Source: Bauldia sp.
GTDB taxonomy: Bacteria; Pseudomonadota; Alphaproteobacteria; Rhizobiales; Kaistiaceae
Assembly (NCBI GenBank): GCA_026126065.1
Contig: JAHCJY010000002.1
Location: 124,001-188,000, forward strand
Direction: 5' to 3'
DNA: 64,000 bases
Program-made: the position numbers and the translations under genes
Notes under the pieces: generated by a model
Seen by the model: only the letters and a program-made list of their open reading frames with translations
Databases searched by the model: none
Told to the model about the DNA's origin: nothing
Shown here: positions 45,206 through 53,167 of the stretch, piece by piece
Numbering within the stretch: the first letter of the stretch is position 1
Layout: every line of letters starts with the position of its first letter

Positions 45206-47187
45206 GCGCCGACGACGAAGCCCTCCTGGTCCTCGAGGAAGTGGCGCAGGCCCGGTCCCGCGACCAGCGCCTGCGCATGAGCATCGACCTCGTCTGCGCC
45301 GCGGGCCGCAACCTGGCGATCTCGGGATGGATCGACGACCGCGACAGCACCGTGGCCGGCGTGACGGTCGAGGCGCGGGGCGCCATGGCGGCACTCGGTG
45401 AGGCGGATCTGCGCCGCACCGCGCGCGCCGATGTCGACGCGGACGTCAACGCGGCGCCCGGTTCGCGCCTCGGGTTCATCGCCTTCACCGGGAACCTCGC
45501 CTTCGCCATGCCGCCCAACGAGGTCGTGCGCGTGGTCATCGCCCTTGGCGATGGCCGCTCCGCCTCGGCCGTGGCGCGTGTCCGATCCGCTTCGCCCGCC
45601 GAAGTTCGCCTCGAGGCACTGGCAGGCCTTTTCGGCTGCAGCCCCACCGAAGCACGGCGGCGCGTCGGGAGCATCGACGCCGTCGCTGCCGCCCGCGACT
45701 TCGACGCGCTCGAAACCCTGACCGGCCCGCAGGCGCCCGCCTCGCCGGACTTCGCCGACGACGGCCTGGTCGTGATGGACTGGCAGGCGCCGCGCGCCAC
45801 CGCTGTCCCGCTCAACGTCGACGCCGTCGTCGTGTCGCCTGAGGGCGGCATCTTCGTCGTCGGCTGGATCGACGACCGCGAGACGAAGCTCGTGGGGATT
45901 CGCCTCGTCGCACCGGCCTGGCAGGTCAGCTTCGGCGCGCCGCGCCTCGCCCGCGTCCGGCGCCGCGACGTCGAGCAGGCGCTGGGCATAGCCACCGCCA
46001 GCCGCTTCGGCTTCTGGGGGCTGCACTTCAACAGCAAGCACCTTGCCGTCTCGGCGCAGGCAGGCTGCACCATCGAGTTCGTCTTCGCCGATGGCAGCCT
46101 GCAGTCGCTGAAGCTGCCGCATCTCCGCCAGGTCGAGCAGAGCGAACTCCGCAACATCGTGCTCGGCCAGCTCGTGGGCGACGAGCATGTCGGCTCGGTC
46201 CAGGTCGAGGCCTCCAACCTCCTCGACAGCGGCATCGGCGACGGCATCGTCGCCCTCAACCACGCGGTGGTGAAGCGGGCGATCTCGGGTCCGCACGTCA
46301 TCCGATTCGGCAAGCGCACCGACTTCCGCATGTCAGTCGTCGTCTGCCTGTACGGCCGCGCCGAGTTCCTGATGCTCCAGGCGGCCGCCTACTCGGCGAC
46401 CGACAGCGCCGGCATAGAGTTCGTCTATGTCAGCAACAGCCCGGAGCTGGCCGAAACGCTGATCAAGGAAGCCCGCATCGCGACGCTCCTCTACGACGTG
46501 TCGATCACGCTCGTGATCCTCTCCGGCAATGCCGGCTTCGGCGCGGCCAACAACGTTGCCGTCGACTACTGTCGCAGCCGCGTTGTCTGCATCATGAATC
46601 CCGATGTCTTCCCACGCTCCGGTGACTGGGCCGCGCGGCTCATCGAGGGAGCCGCGAGCGCCACCGGCGGCGCGTTCTTCGGCACGCCGCTTCACTACGA
46701 CGACGGCTCGCTGATGCATGGCGGCATGTATCTCGAGAGCGACACCGGCATCTCGTTCTCCGGCGACGTCATCAGCGAACGGCGCCTCCTCAGGGTCGAG
46801 CACTACGACAAGGGAACGCCCCCCGAGGCGGCCTCCCGGATCGTCTCGAAATCCGTGCCGGCCGTCACCGGGGCCCTGATGGTGCTCCGCCGTCCCTGGT
46901 ACGAGCGCCTGGCCGGCTTCTCGCCCGATTTCGTCTTCGGCCACTACGAGGACGCCGACCTCTGCCTCCGCAGCTTCGCCGAGGGCGAGCCGGTGTTTCT
47001 GCGCAACATCGCCTTCTGGCACCTCGAGGGCCGCGGCTCGACGCGCCTTCCCGTCCACGAGGGCGGCAGCCTCGTCAACCGCTGGCTCTTCACCCGGAAG
47101 TGGCTCGAATACGTCGACGAGCACGGCCTGCTCGGACTCGCGCCGCCGAACCCGGCTTTCATGGCCGCACGGGCCGCCGCGGCATGA
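45202..47187 (+). CDS. Family 2 glycosyltransferase with duplicated N-terminal GWIDDR domain
   Basis: A 661-residue protein. Residues 20-370 hold two related beta-rich domains, each with LAISGWIDDRDSTVAGV or FVVGWIDDRETKLVGIRL and a later SRLGF/SRFGF segment. The GT2 domain follows from about residue 375: RMSVVVCLYGRAEFLML, VILSGNAGFGAANNVAV, CIMNPDVFPRSGDW and HYEDADLCLRSF. The metal site is N-P-D rather than DXD, as in rhamnosyltransferase-like GT2 enzymes. ATG at 45202 overlaps the previous stop (ATGA). The N-terminal domains probably bind the growing glycan; that is inference. Confidence 0.84.
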   Translation: MSADDEALLVLEEVAQARSRDQRLRMSIDLVCAAGRNLAISGWIDDRDSTVAGVTVEARGAMAALGEADLRRTARADVDADVNAAPGSRLGFIAFTGNLAFAMPPNEVVRVVIALGDGRSASAVARVRSASPAEVRLEALAGLFGCSPTEARRRVGSIDAVAAARDFDALETLTGPQAPASPDFADDGLVVMDWQAPRATAVPLNVDAVVVSPEGGIFVVGWIDDRETKLVGIRLVAPAWQVSFGAPRLARVRRRDVEQALGIATASRFGFWGLHFNSKHLAVSAQAGCTIEFVFADGSLQSLKLPHLRQVEQSELRNIVLGQLVGDEHVGSVQVEASNLLDSGIGDGIVALNHAVVKRAISGPHVIRFGKRTDFRMSVVVCLYGRAEFLMLQAAAYSATDSAGIEFVYVSNSPELAETLIKEARIATLLYDVSITLVILSGNAGFGAANNVAVDYCRSRVVCIMNPDVFPRSGDWAARLIEGAASATGGAFFGTPLHYDDGSLMHGGMYLESDTGISFSGDVISERRLLRVEHYDKGTPPEAASRIVSKSVPAVTGALMVLRRPWYERLAGFSPDFVFGHYEDADLCLRSFAEGEPVFLRNIAFWHLEGRGSTRLPVHEGGSLVNRWLFTRKWLEYVDEHGLLGLAPPNPAFMAARAAAA

Positions 47188-48554
47188 AGACGGTCGACAT
47201 GGACTCCACCATCCACGGCGAGCCCGCGAGCGTCGATCCGCGGCTCAAGGTGCTGGTGGTGAGCCTCTACCATCCGGAACTCATCCGCGGCGGGGCGCAG
47301 CAGGTGGCCTACGAACTCTACCAGGGGCTCGCCGCAACCGAAGGAATCGACGCCACGCTCCTCGCCTCCGCCGACCAGCGCTGGCCGAGCCTGTTCAAGA
47401 GCGGCGCGCGCATAACCGGCTTCGACCAACGGCCGGGCGAGTATTTGTTCCTGTCGCGGGAATACGATCACTGGTGGCATCGCTCCGGCAATGTGGAGCT
47501 CGTCGAGCGGTTCTGCCAGTTCCTTGCCGAGACTAGGCCCGACGTCGTGCACTTCCACCACTTCCTGACGCTCGGGATCGACCTCCTCTCGGCCACCCGC
47601 CGGGTGCTGCCTGACGCGAAGATCGTCTTCACGTTCCACGAGTTCCTCAGCATCTGCAATGCGAACGGCCAGATGGTGCGAACGTTCGACAGGTCGCTCT
47701 GCACCACCGCGTCCGCCGTGCGATGCCATCAGTGCTTCCCGAACCATTCGCCCGAGACGTTCTTCATGCGTGAGAACTGGCTGAAGGTGCATTTCGGCGC
47801 CGTCGACCGCTTCACGGTGCCAAGCGCGTTCATGATCGACTTCTACGCCCGCTGGGGGATTCCGCGCGAGAAGCTCGAGCACGTCACCAACGGCCAGCGC
47901 CTCCCGACGCCCGAGCCGGAAACGGAGCCGGTCGCGACCGCCCCGCGCAAGCGCTTCGGCTTCTTCGGCCAGCTCGTCGACAACAAGGGCGTGCAGGTCA
48001 TCTTCGAGGCGGTGACCCGCCTGCGCATGGCCGGCTTCACCGACTTCGTGGTGGAGATCAACGGCGACAACCTCGTCTACGCCACGCCCGAATTCCGCAA
48101 GCGCTTCGAGGACTTCATGGCCGAGGAGGAGGCCCGGCCGATGGAGGAGCGGAACGTCTTCCTCAACGGCCCGTATTCGCACGACGAGCTGCCGCGCCGG
48201 ATGAAGCGCGTCGACTGGTGCATCGTGCCGTCGGTGTGGTGGGAAATCTTCGGCCTCGTAATCTCAGAGGCCTGGGCGTTCGGAAAGCCTGTGATCGCTT
48301 CCGACGTCGGAGGCATGGCCGAGCGCATCGGCCACGACCGGGACGGGCTCCTGTTCGCCGTGGGGGACGGGCGGGCGCTTACCGAAACGATGCAGCGTGC
48401 GGTGACGGAGGAGGGTCTGTGGTCGAAGCTGCGGGCCGGAATCCGGGCGCCGGCCACTCGGGAGGACATGACGGCGGCGATGCTGCGCGTCTACCGCGGG
48501 GTGGGAGCCGCGGAGAGCGCAGCCCAACATTCAACAGCGACTCTCGGGGGCTGA
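47184..48554 (+). CDS. Family 4 glycosyltransferase
   Basis: A 456-residue GT-B glycosyltransferase. VLVVSLYHPELIRGGAQQVAYEL opens the acceptor domain. FHHFLTLGIDLL and CHQCFPNH (a Cys pair, as in some GT4 subfamilies) follow. The donor domain has GFFGQLVDNKGVQVI and SVWWEIFGLVISEAWAFG, a complete E-x7-E motif. ATG at 47184 overlaps the previous stop by 4 bases; the next gene starts one base after its stop. All four large enzymes from 40917 on are thus translationally linked. Confidence 0.88.
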   Translation: MKTVDMDSTIHGEPASVDPRLKVLVVSLYHPELIRGGAQQVAYELYQGLAATEGIDATLLASADQRWPSLFKSGARITGFDQRPGEYLFLSREYDHWWHRSGNVELVERFCQFLAETRPDVVHFHHFLTLGIDLLSATRRVLPDAKIVFTFHEFLSICNANGQMVRTFDRSLCTTASAVRCHQCFPNHSPETFFMRENWLKVHFGAVDRFTVPSAFMIDFYARWGIPREKLEHVTNGQRLPTPEPETEPVATAPRKRFGFFGQLVDNKGVQVIFEAVTRLRMAGFTDFVVEINGDNLVYATPEFRKRFEDFMAEEEARPMEERNVFLNGPYSHDELPRRMKRVDWCIVPSVWWEIFGLVISEAWAFGKPVIASDVGGMAERIGHDRDGLLFAVGDGRALTETMQRAVTEEGLWSKLRAGIRAPATREDMTAAMLRVYRGVGAAESAAQHSTATLGG

Positions 48555-48555
48555 A

Positions 48556-49053
48556 ATGGCATTCGGTACTTTCGCTTCACTCGTGAACAGCAAGGTGGTG
48601 GTCCCGTCGACGCGGAACGACTACTGGGCCGTCAACAAGCACTTCCTCTCGGATCTGCTCAGCACGCGGCTGGGGGACGTCCATGTCGATCAGGCCTGGT
48701 ATCTCTCCCGCTACCCCGACGTCGCCAAGGCGATCGAGACGGGTACCGTTGCGGACGCGGCCGAGCACTATCGGAAGTTCGGATACTTCGAGCACCGCAT
48801 GCCCATGCGCATCGAGGTGCAGGAGGACTGGTACCTCAAGGAATACGCCGACGTCGGGACCGCGGTTCGGGAACGTGTGTTCCCCTCCGCCCAGGCGCAT
48901 TTTGACCTGGTCGGCTACGCGGAGGGCAGATTGCCCTGGGCGGGCTTCAGCCTTCGCCAGGACGACGGCGGTACGAGCCAGGCGGGCGTCACCTCGATCA
49001 CACGTGGAAGGCGGGCCGGGACGACGGGGGATACCGGAAGCCATGCCGTCTAA
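48556..49053 (+). CDS. Stand-alone glycosyltransferase repeat-module protein
   Basis: A 165-residue protein with two copies of the WY module also found in the RgpF-like protein at 42830: VDQAWYLSRYPDVAKAIETG...HYRKFGYFEHRMP and VQEDWYLKEYADVGTAVRER...HFDLVGYAEGRLP. No catalytic domain, signal peptide or membrane helix is present. The C-terminal 30 residues are low-complexity. It starts one base after the preceding GT4 gene. It may act as a scaffold or glycan-binding partner for the neighbouring enzymes, which is inference. Confidence 0.7.
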   Translation: MAFGTFASLVNSKVVVPSTRNDYWAVNKHFLSDLLSTRLGDVHVDQAWYLSRYPDVAKAIETGTVADAAEHYRKFGYFEHRMPMRIEVQEDWYLKEYADVGTAVRERVFPSAQAHFDLVGYAEGRLPWAGFSLRQDDGGTSQAGVTSITRGRRAGTTGDTGSHAV

Positions 49054-49084
49054 CGCGAGAATCGCAAAGAGAGGAAGACGGACG

Positions 49085-50182
49085 ATGGATCACGGCGGTC
49101 AGCCTGCGGGCGGCTCGACGTCTGAAATGGCGGTGTTGAGTGCAGAGCCGGGCGCGTCCGGTTCGGAGTCGGCGCGAATGGCGTCGGCCCGCGACTTCGT
49201 CACGATGGCCTACCGCTTCGTCCTGCAGCGAGCCCCCGGCGAAGAGGAACTGGCGAGTTGGGCACGCCAGATCATGAACGGCATGCCGGACCGCGACCTG
49301 ATGCAGCGCTTCGTCGATAGCGCGGAGTACCGCAAGCGCTTCGAGGGGATCGCCCCGGCCCATCCGGCCGGACACTATTACTCCCCGGTCGTGGATCCTC
49401 GCGAACTGGTGGGTGCCCGTGCCCCGCACCGGGCGATCGAGCCGAAGGATATTCCCGGCATCGACCTCAACATCGAAGAAATGCGGCGGTGGTGGCACGA
49501 GGTGGCAGTTCTCGTCGCCGCAACACCTTTTCCGCCGAAGGAGCATCCGAACTGGCGCTACTACCCGGGCAATGGCAGCTATCCGATCGGAGATGCCGTC
49601 ACGCTGAGGGCGATGATGGCTCAATACCGGCCGAAGCGCATCGTCGAGGTCGGCTCCGGGTATTCGTCTGCAGCGATGCTGGACACGATCGACGAATTTG
49701 GCCTCTCGACCGCCATCACCTGCATTGAGCCCTATGCCGACCGCCTGAGGGGGCGGTTGCGGGCCGGCGACGAGCGTCACCTGCGCATCCTTGAGCAGCC
49801 GGTTCAGGCCGTTCCGCTCGCCGAGTTCCGCGCCCTCGACGCGGACGATATCCTCTTTATTGATTCAACCCACGTGCTGAAGACTGGCAGCGACGTCCAT
49901 TTTGAACTTTTCTCAATTTTACCGGTTCTGAAACCAGGCGTCATAATTCATTTCCATGACATTCCATATCCGTTCGAATATCCTGATATATGGATATTTG
50001 AGCGACAGTATTCATGGAACGAGGTATACGCTGTACGAGCCTTTCTCATGAACAACAATTCCTACAGGGTGATGTTTATGAACAATCTCTTCTTCCTCAA
50101 GGCGCAGGACCTGATCCGCGCAACCTTCCCGCCTTTCAATGACAGTCCCGGTTCAAGCCTGTGGGTCAGGAAATTGAGTTGA
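49085..50182 (+). CDS. DUF4214-SAM methyltransferase fusion
   Basis: A 365-residue protein. Residues about 38-82 match the DUF4214 module (FVTMAYRFVLQRAPGEEELA, then FVDSAEYRKRF). A class I methyltransferase of the Methyltransf_24 type follows: RIVEVGSGYSSAAMLDTI is the SAM-binding motif, TCIEPYADRL motif II, ILFIDSTHVLKTGSD and VIIHFHDIPYPFEYP later motifs. The ATG at 49085 has GGAAG about 9 bases upstream; ATG at 49043 is possible. From about 49850 to 50110 the DNA is markedly AT-rich compared with the 5' half, which hints at a mosaic origin. It probably methylates a sugar or polymer end. Confidence 0.82.
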   Translation: MDHGGQPAGGSTSEMAVLSAEPGASGSESARMASARDFVTMAYRFVLQRAPGEEELASWARQIMNGMPDRDLMQRFVDSAEYRKRFEGIAPAHPAGHYYSPVVDPRELVGARAPHRAIEPKDIPGIDLNIEEMRRWWHEVAVLVAATPFPPKEHPNWRYYPGNGSYPIGDAVTLRAMMAQYRPKRIVEVGSGYSSAAMLDTIDEFGLSTAITCIEPYADRLRGRLRAGDERHLRILEQPVQAVPLAEFRALDADDILFIDSTHVLKTGSDVHFELFSILPVLKPGVIIHFHDIPYPFEYPDIWIFERQYSWNEVYAVRAFLMNNNSYRVMFMNNLFFLKAQDLIRATFPPFNDSPGSSLWVRKLS

Positions 50183-50292
50183 GCCGGGGCGCATTGCCGG
50201 TGGCCCTCTCCCCCGATGCGAGAGCGAGGAGTCACCGCGACGGCGACCCAGGCCAGCTTCAGCCAGACCGCATCCGGTAGGACGGCGAGACT

Positions 50293-51285
50293 ATGGTGCC
50301 TTCATCTCCACCCGGCCATCTGGAGAACGGGGTTCTCGTCGGCGAGAACGAGATGCTGTTCCTCGCGGGCGGGGCACATAGCGTAATCGATTACGTCACC
50401 GGCGCCCGCCGGCTGAGCGACCGATCCATCACCGCCTTCAAGACCAATCTGGAGCGGCGGCGTTCCTGGGCGGAGCGATCGGGAGCGGCGTACGTTCACC
50501 TCCTGACTCCCGACAAGCAGTCGTTCCTCCCGGAGCTTTGGCCGCTCAAGGACAAACCACTGATCCGGCTGGGAGAGGAGATCCTGGCGTCGCTGTCGGG
50601 TGACGATCACGACATCGTCTACCCCATTGAACTGCTCGGCCGAAGCGGCGAGCGGAACGTCTGGCAGGTCGACACGCACTATTCCGACCGTGGCGCCCTC
50701 AACGTGGCCACGGCGCTCGTCGAGAAGCTGACTGGCGAGCCGCAACAGACGATGCATGAGCGTCTGCTTGCCCGGATCAACACGCCCGTCACCATGAGCG
50801 GAGACCTCGGCTCCAAGCTGAATCCGCCCCGGCAGTCAACGGAACCGTCCTACACGCCCGAATTCGAGGGCCGGCACCTGCACAACAATCTGGTCGATGG
50901 CAATGACGGCATCATCGACATTCACCTCAATGCCAGCGCGCCCTATGCGAAGCGCCTTGCAGTCATGGGGGACAGCTTCGGACGCATGGAATGCCGGTTT
51001 CTGCGTTACTGGTTCCGCGAAATCGTGTTCCTGCGAACCCGTTTCTTCCACCCAGAGCTCCTGGAGCTCTTCCGTCCGCACTATGTCGTGTCCCAGAATG
51101 TGGAGCGCTACCTCGACAACATCGCCTTCGACGGCATGCGATCTCACTTCCTGTTGATGCCGCATGAAAAGGATCGGTCTTACGACCCTCCGAAGGACTT
51201 CGTGGCCGTCCTGACAGACCTGCTCGCAGTTGGCGAGCCACGATACGACGCCTTTCTCCGGCGCGAGTTTGGAGCACGCGATTGA
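50293..51285 (+). CDS. AlgJ/AlgX-like SGNH acyltransferase-type protein
   Basis: A 330-residue protein similar to the catalytic domain of alginate O-acetylation proteins. VGENEMLFLAGGAHS is the entry strand, VWQVDTHYSDRGALNVATAL carries the Asp-x-His pair, and LAVMGDSFGRMECRFL the Gly-Asp-Ser nucleophile site. This would move an acyl group to a sugar. Unlike AlgJ, no signal peptide or membrane anchor is visible, and no MBOAT partner (AlgI-type) occurs in the window. The ATG at 50293 follows a 110-base gap. A cytoplasmic modification step is therefore possible. Confidence 0.75.
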   Translation: MVPSSPPGHLENGVLVGENEMLFLAGGAHSVIDYVTGARRLSDRSITAFKTNLERRRSWAERSGAAYVHLLTPDKQSFLPELWPLKDKPLIRLGEEILASLSGDDHDIVYPIELLGRSGERNVWQVDTHYSDRGALNVATALVEKLTGEPQQTMHERLLARINTPVTMSGDLGSKLNPPRQSTEPSYTPEFEGRHLHNNLVDGNDGIIDIHLNASAPYAKRLAVMGDSFGRMECRFLRYWFREIVFLRTRFFHPELLELFRPHYVVSQNVERYLDNIAFDGMRSHFLLMPHEKDRSYDPPKDFVAVLTDLLAVGEPRYDAFLRREFGARD

Positions 51286-51351
51286 ACACGTTCCTTGGTA
51301 GTCCGGCCATGCCAGATCCAAAGTTCATCAGGAACTGGTTTGGTGTTTACG

Positions 51352-52416
51352 ATGCGTAACATCATAGTACACATCGGAATGGAGAAGACCGGTACAACGA
51401 CTATTCAACGCTTCTGTGCGGCAAATCGGGATATACTTGTCGGTCTTGGGGTGGCCTATCCTGTGAGTGTCGGCAGCGACAATCACAGACTCCTCGCTAC
51501 CTTTGCGATGACGCCGCCGCGCACGGACGAGAGCCATGTTGAGCTGGGGCTGATCGATCCCAAGACGCGCGAAGCGTTCAATTCCAAGCTGGAACAGGAT
51601 CTGGCAATCGAGATCGCCGCACTTCCCGATTCGGTGCACACGATTGTCTTCTCGAACGAGCATTGTCATTCGCGACTGCTTGAGATCGAAGATGTTGTTA
51701 GACTAAAGAAGCTTATTGATTCATATGGAGACAATATCAAGATACTTGTTTACTTGCGTCGCCAAGACGAGGTTGCCACGAGCCTGTATTCGACGGGGCT
51801 GCGCGCGGGCCTCACCCGATATCCAATCTTCCCGACTTCTCAGGAAGAGCCGAACATGTTTCGGCATTTCTTCAACTACGACACCTTCGTTTCCCTGTGG
51901 GAGGAAGTCTTCGGACCCGACTCCGTCGAGGTTCGTATCTTCGACCGCGATGCATTTCCGGGCGGGAGCGTATTGAATGACTTCCTGGCCGTCTGTTCGC
52001 TGCCTCAGAGCACCGACCAAGGCTTCAGACAGGTGCCGAACCAGAACGAGTCGATTCAACCGGTCGCCCAGGAGTTTCTGCGCCGCATGAACGAGCGCAT
52101 TCCCTGGCTGCTGGGCGACACCGTGAACAGCACGAGGTGGAAGCTTCCACACCTCATCGCCGACGCCTTCCCAGGCCCCGGCCGCCTGCCGCTGCGGGGG
52201 GCGGCGCGAGACTTCATGGACCAGTTCTCCAGCTCGAACGAGGCCTTGCGGGCCAGGCGGTTCCCGGAACGGGCCAGCCTCTTTCATGAGGGTTTTGAAC
52301 GGTATCCGGAGCAGCCGGTAGACCTCAACCTGTCGTTCGGTAGTGCAATCGACGTATCGGTGAAGCTCTGGGAGGCGGTCGTGCGGGAGGTCGAGGCCTT
52401 GAAGCGGGCGAGATGA
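51352..52416 (+). CDS. Sulfotransferase-like protein
   Basis: A 354-residue protein. IIVHIGMEKTGTTTIQRFCA at the N-terminus is the PAPS-binding P-loop-like motif, and IKILVYLRRQDEVATSLYST the 3'-phosphate site. TIVFSNEHCHSR lies between them. The first 450 bases are richer in A and T than the flanking genes, with codons such as ATA and AGA, suggesting acquisition. ATG at 51352 is used; GTG at 51343 is close by. It is the last gene of the plus-strand polysaccharide cluster and is followed by a nested hairpin. Confidence 0.8.
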   Translation: MRNIIVHIGMEKTGTTTIQRFCAANRDILVGLGVAYPVSVGSDNHRLLATFAMTPPRTDESHVELGLIDPKTREAFNSKLEQDLAIEIAALPDSVHTIVFSNEHCHSRLLEIEDVVRLKKLIDSYGDNIKILVYLRRQDEVATSLYSTGLRAGLTRYPIFPTSQEEPNMFRHFFNYDTFVSLWEEVFGPDSVEVRIFDRDAFPGGSVLNDFLAVCSLPQSTDQGFRQVPNQNESIQPVAQEFLRRMNERIPWLLGDTVNSTRWKLPHLIADAFPGPGRLPLRGAARDFMDQFSSSNEALRARRFPERASLFHEGFERYPEQPVDLNLSFGSAIDVSVKLWEAVVREVEALKRAR

Positions 52417-52421
52417 TCATT

Positions 52422-52483
52422 CCAGGACGAGCCCGAAGCGGCTTCGGGCCTACGACCGACGCCGGGTGGCGGTGGCGTCCTGG
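52422..52483. repeat. Nested inverted repeat before rfbC
   Basis: An outer 8-bp stem CCAGGACG/CGTCCTGG (52422-52429 and 52476-52483) encloses a perfect 8-bp hairpin GCCCGAAG/CTTCGGGC (52431-52438 and 52442-52449, 3-base loop). It starts right after the sulfotransferase stop and ends 3 bases before the GGGAGG ribosome-binding site of rfbC. There is no U-tract, so a simple terminator is unlikely. Confidence 0.55.
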
Positions 52484-52498
52484 CCGGGAGGACGCCGA

Positions 52499-53062
52499 AT
52501 GACCGGCTTCGCAAAGCTCCCCCTCGAGGGCGCCTACGAGTTCACGCCGGCGCGGTATCCCGATAGCCGCGGCGTCTTCGAGGAGACGTACAACCGCGAC
52601 CTATGGCGCTCCGCCGGGGTCGAGACCGAGTTCGTCCAGGACAACCGCTCGGTCTCGGTGGCGCCGTTCACGCTGCGTGGCCTGCATTTCCAGCGGCCGC
52701 CATTCGCGCAGGCCAAGCTCGTGCGCGTCGGGCGCGGCCGCATCTTCGATGTGCTTGTCGATCTTCGCCGCGCGTCGCCGACCTATGGCCGCCACGTCGC
52801 CGTCGAACTGAGCGCGGAGGCCGGCAACCAGGTGCTCGTCCCTGCCGGCTTCGCGCACGCCTTCCTCACGCTCGTCCCCGACACCGAGGTGCTCTACAAG
52901 GTGTCGGCCCCCTACTCGCGCGAGCACGATGGCGGCATCCGCTGGGACGATCCGGCGCTCGACATCACCTGGCCGCTCGATGGGGCAACGCCGGTCCTCT
53001 CCGCCAAGGACGACGCCCTGCCGCTTCTTGCGGACATCCCGGCGCCTTTCCCAGGAGCATGA
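52499..53062 (+). CDS. rfbC: dTDP-4-dehydrorhamnose 3,5-epimerase
   Basis: A 187-residue cupin-fold epimerase, third step of dTDP-L-rhamnose synthesis. SRGVFEETYNRDLWRSAGV, FVQDNRSVSVAPFTLRGLHFQ (with the catalytic His) and KLVRVGRGRIFDVLVDLRRAS are canonical, as is GFAHAFLTLVPDTEVLYKVSAPYS near the C-terminus. The ATG at 52499 has GGGAGG 8 bases upstream. It lies head-on to rfbA-rfbB with rfbD in between on its own strand. A nested hairpin precedes it. Confidence 0.94.
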   Translation: MTGFAKLPLEGAYEFTPARYPDSRGVFEETYNRDLWRSAGVETEFVQDNRSVSVAPFTLRGLHFQRPPFAQAKLVRVGRGRIFDVLVDLRRASPTYGRHVAVELSAEAGNQVLVPAGFAHAFLTLVPDTEVLYKVSAPYSREHDGGIRWDDPALDITWPLDGATPVLSAKDDALPLLADIPAPFPGA

Positions 53063-53157
53063 CCCGAAGAAGTGGATACCGGTTGCCCGAGGAGGATCAT
53101 GCCCACCAGGAGCCAGCGGCTGGAGCGGTGATTCGACTGGATCGGATCAGGACCTAA
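53063..53157. repeat. Rhizobiales intergenic palindromic repeat, degenerate copy
   Basis: The stretch starting CCCGAAGAAGTGGATACCGG and running through GGATCATGCCCACC and GGAGCGGTGATTCGACTGGA resembles the intergenic mosaic repeat common in Rhizobiales genomes (consensus, from memory, with AAGTGGATACCGGTTTTCGG and GATCATGC). It contains the small palindrome CCAGCGGCTGG. It fills the whole rfbC-rfbD gap. Confidence 0.6.
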
Positions 53158-53167
53158 GGTGGCGCCC

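Noticed and set aside
42500..45394. An open frame of 964 codons on the minus strand
   Set aside because: It is antisense to the RgpF-like gene and its neighbours and has a low-complexity Arg/Glu/Gly composition with no motif.
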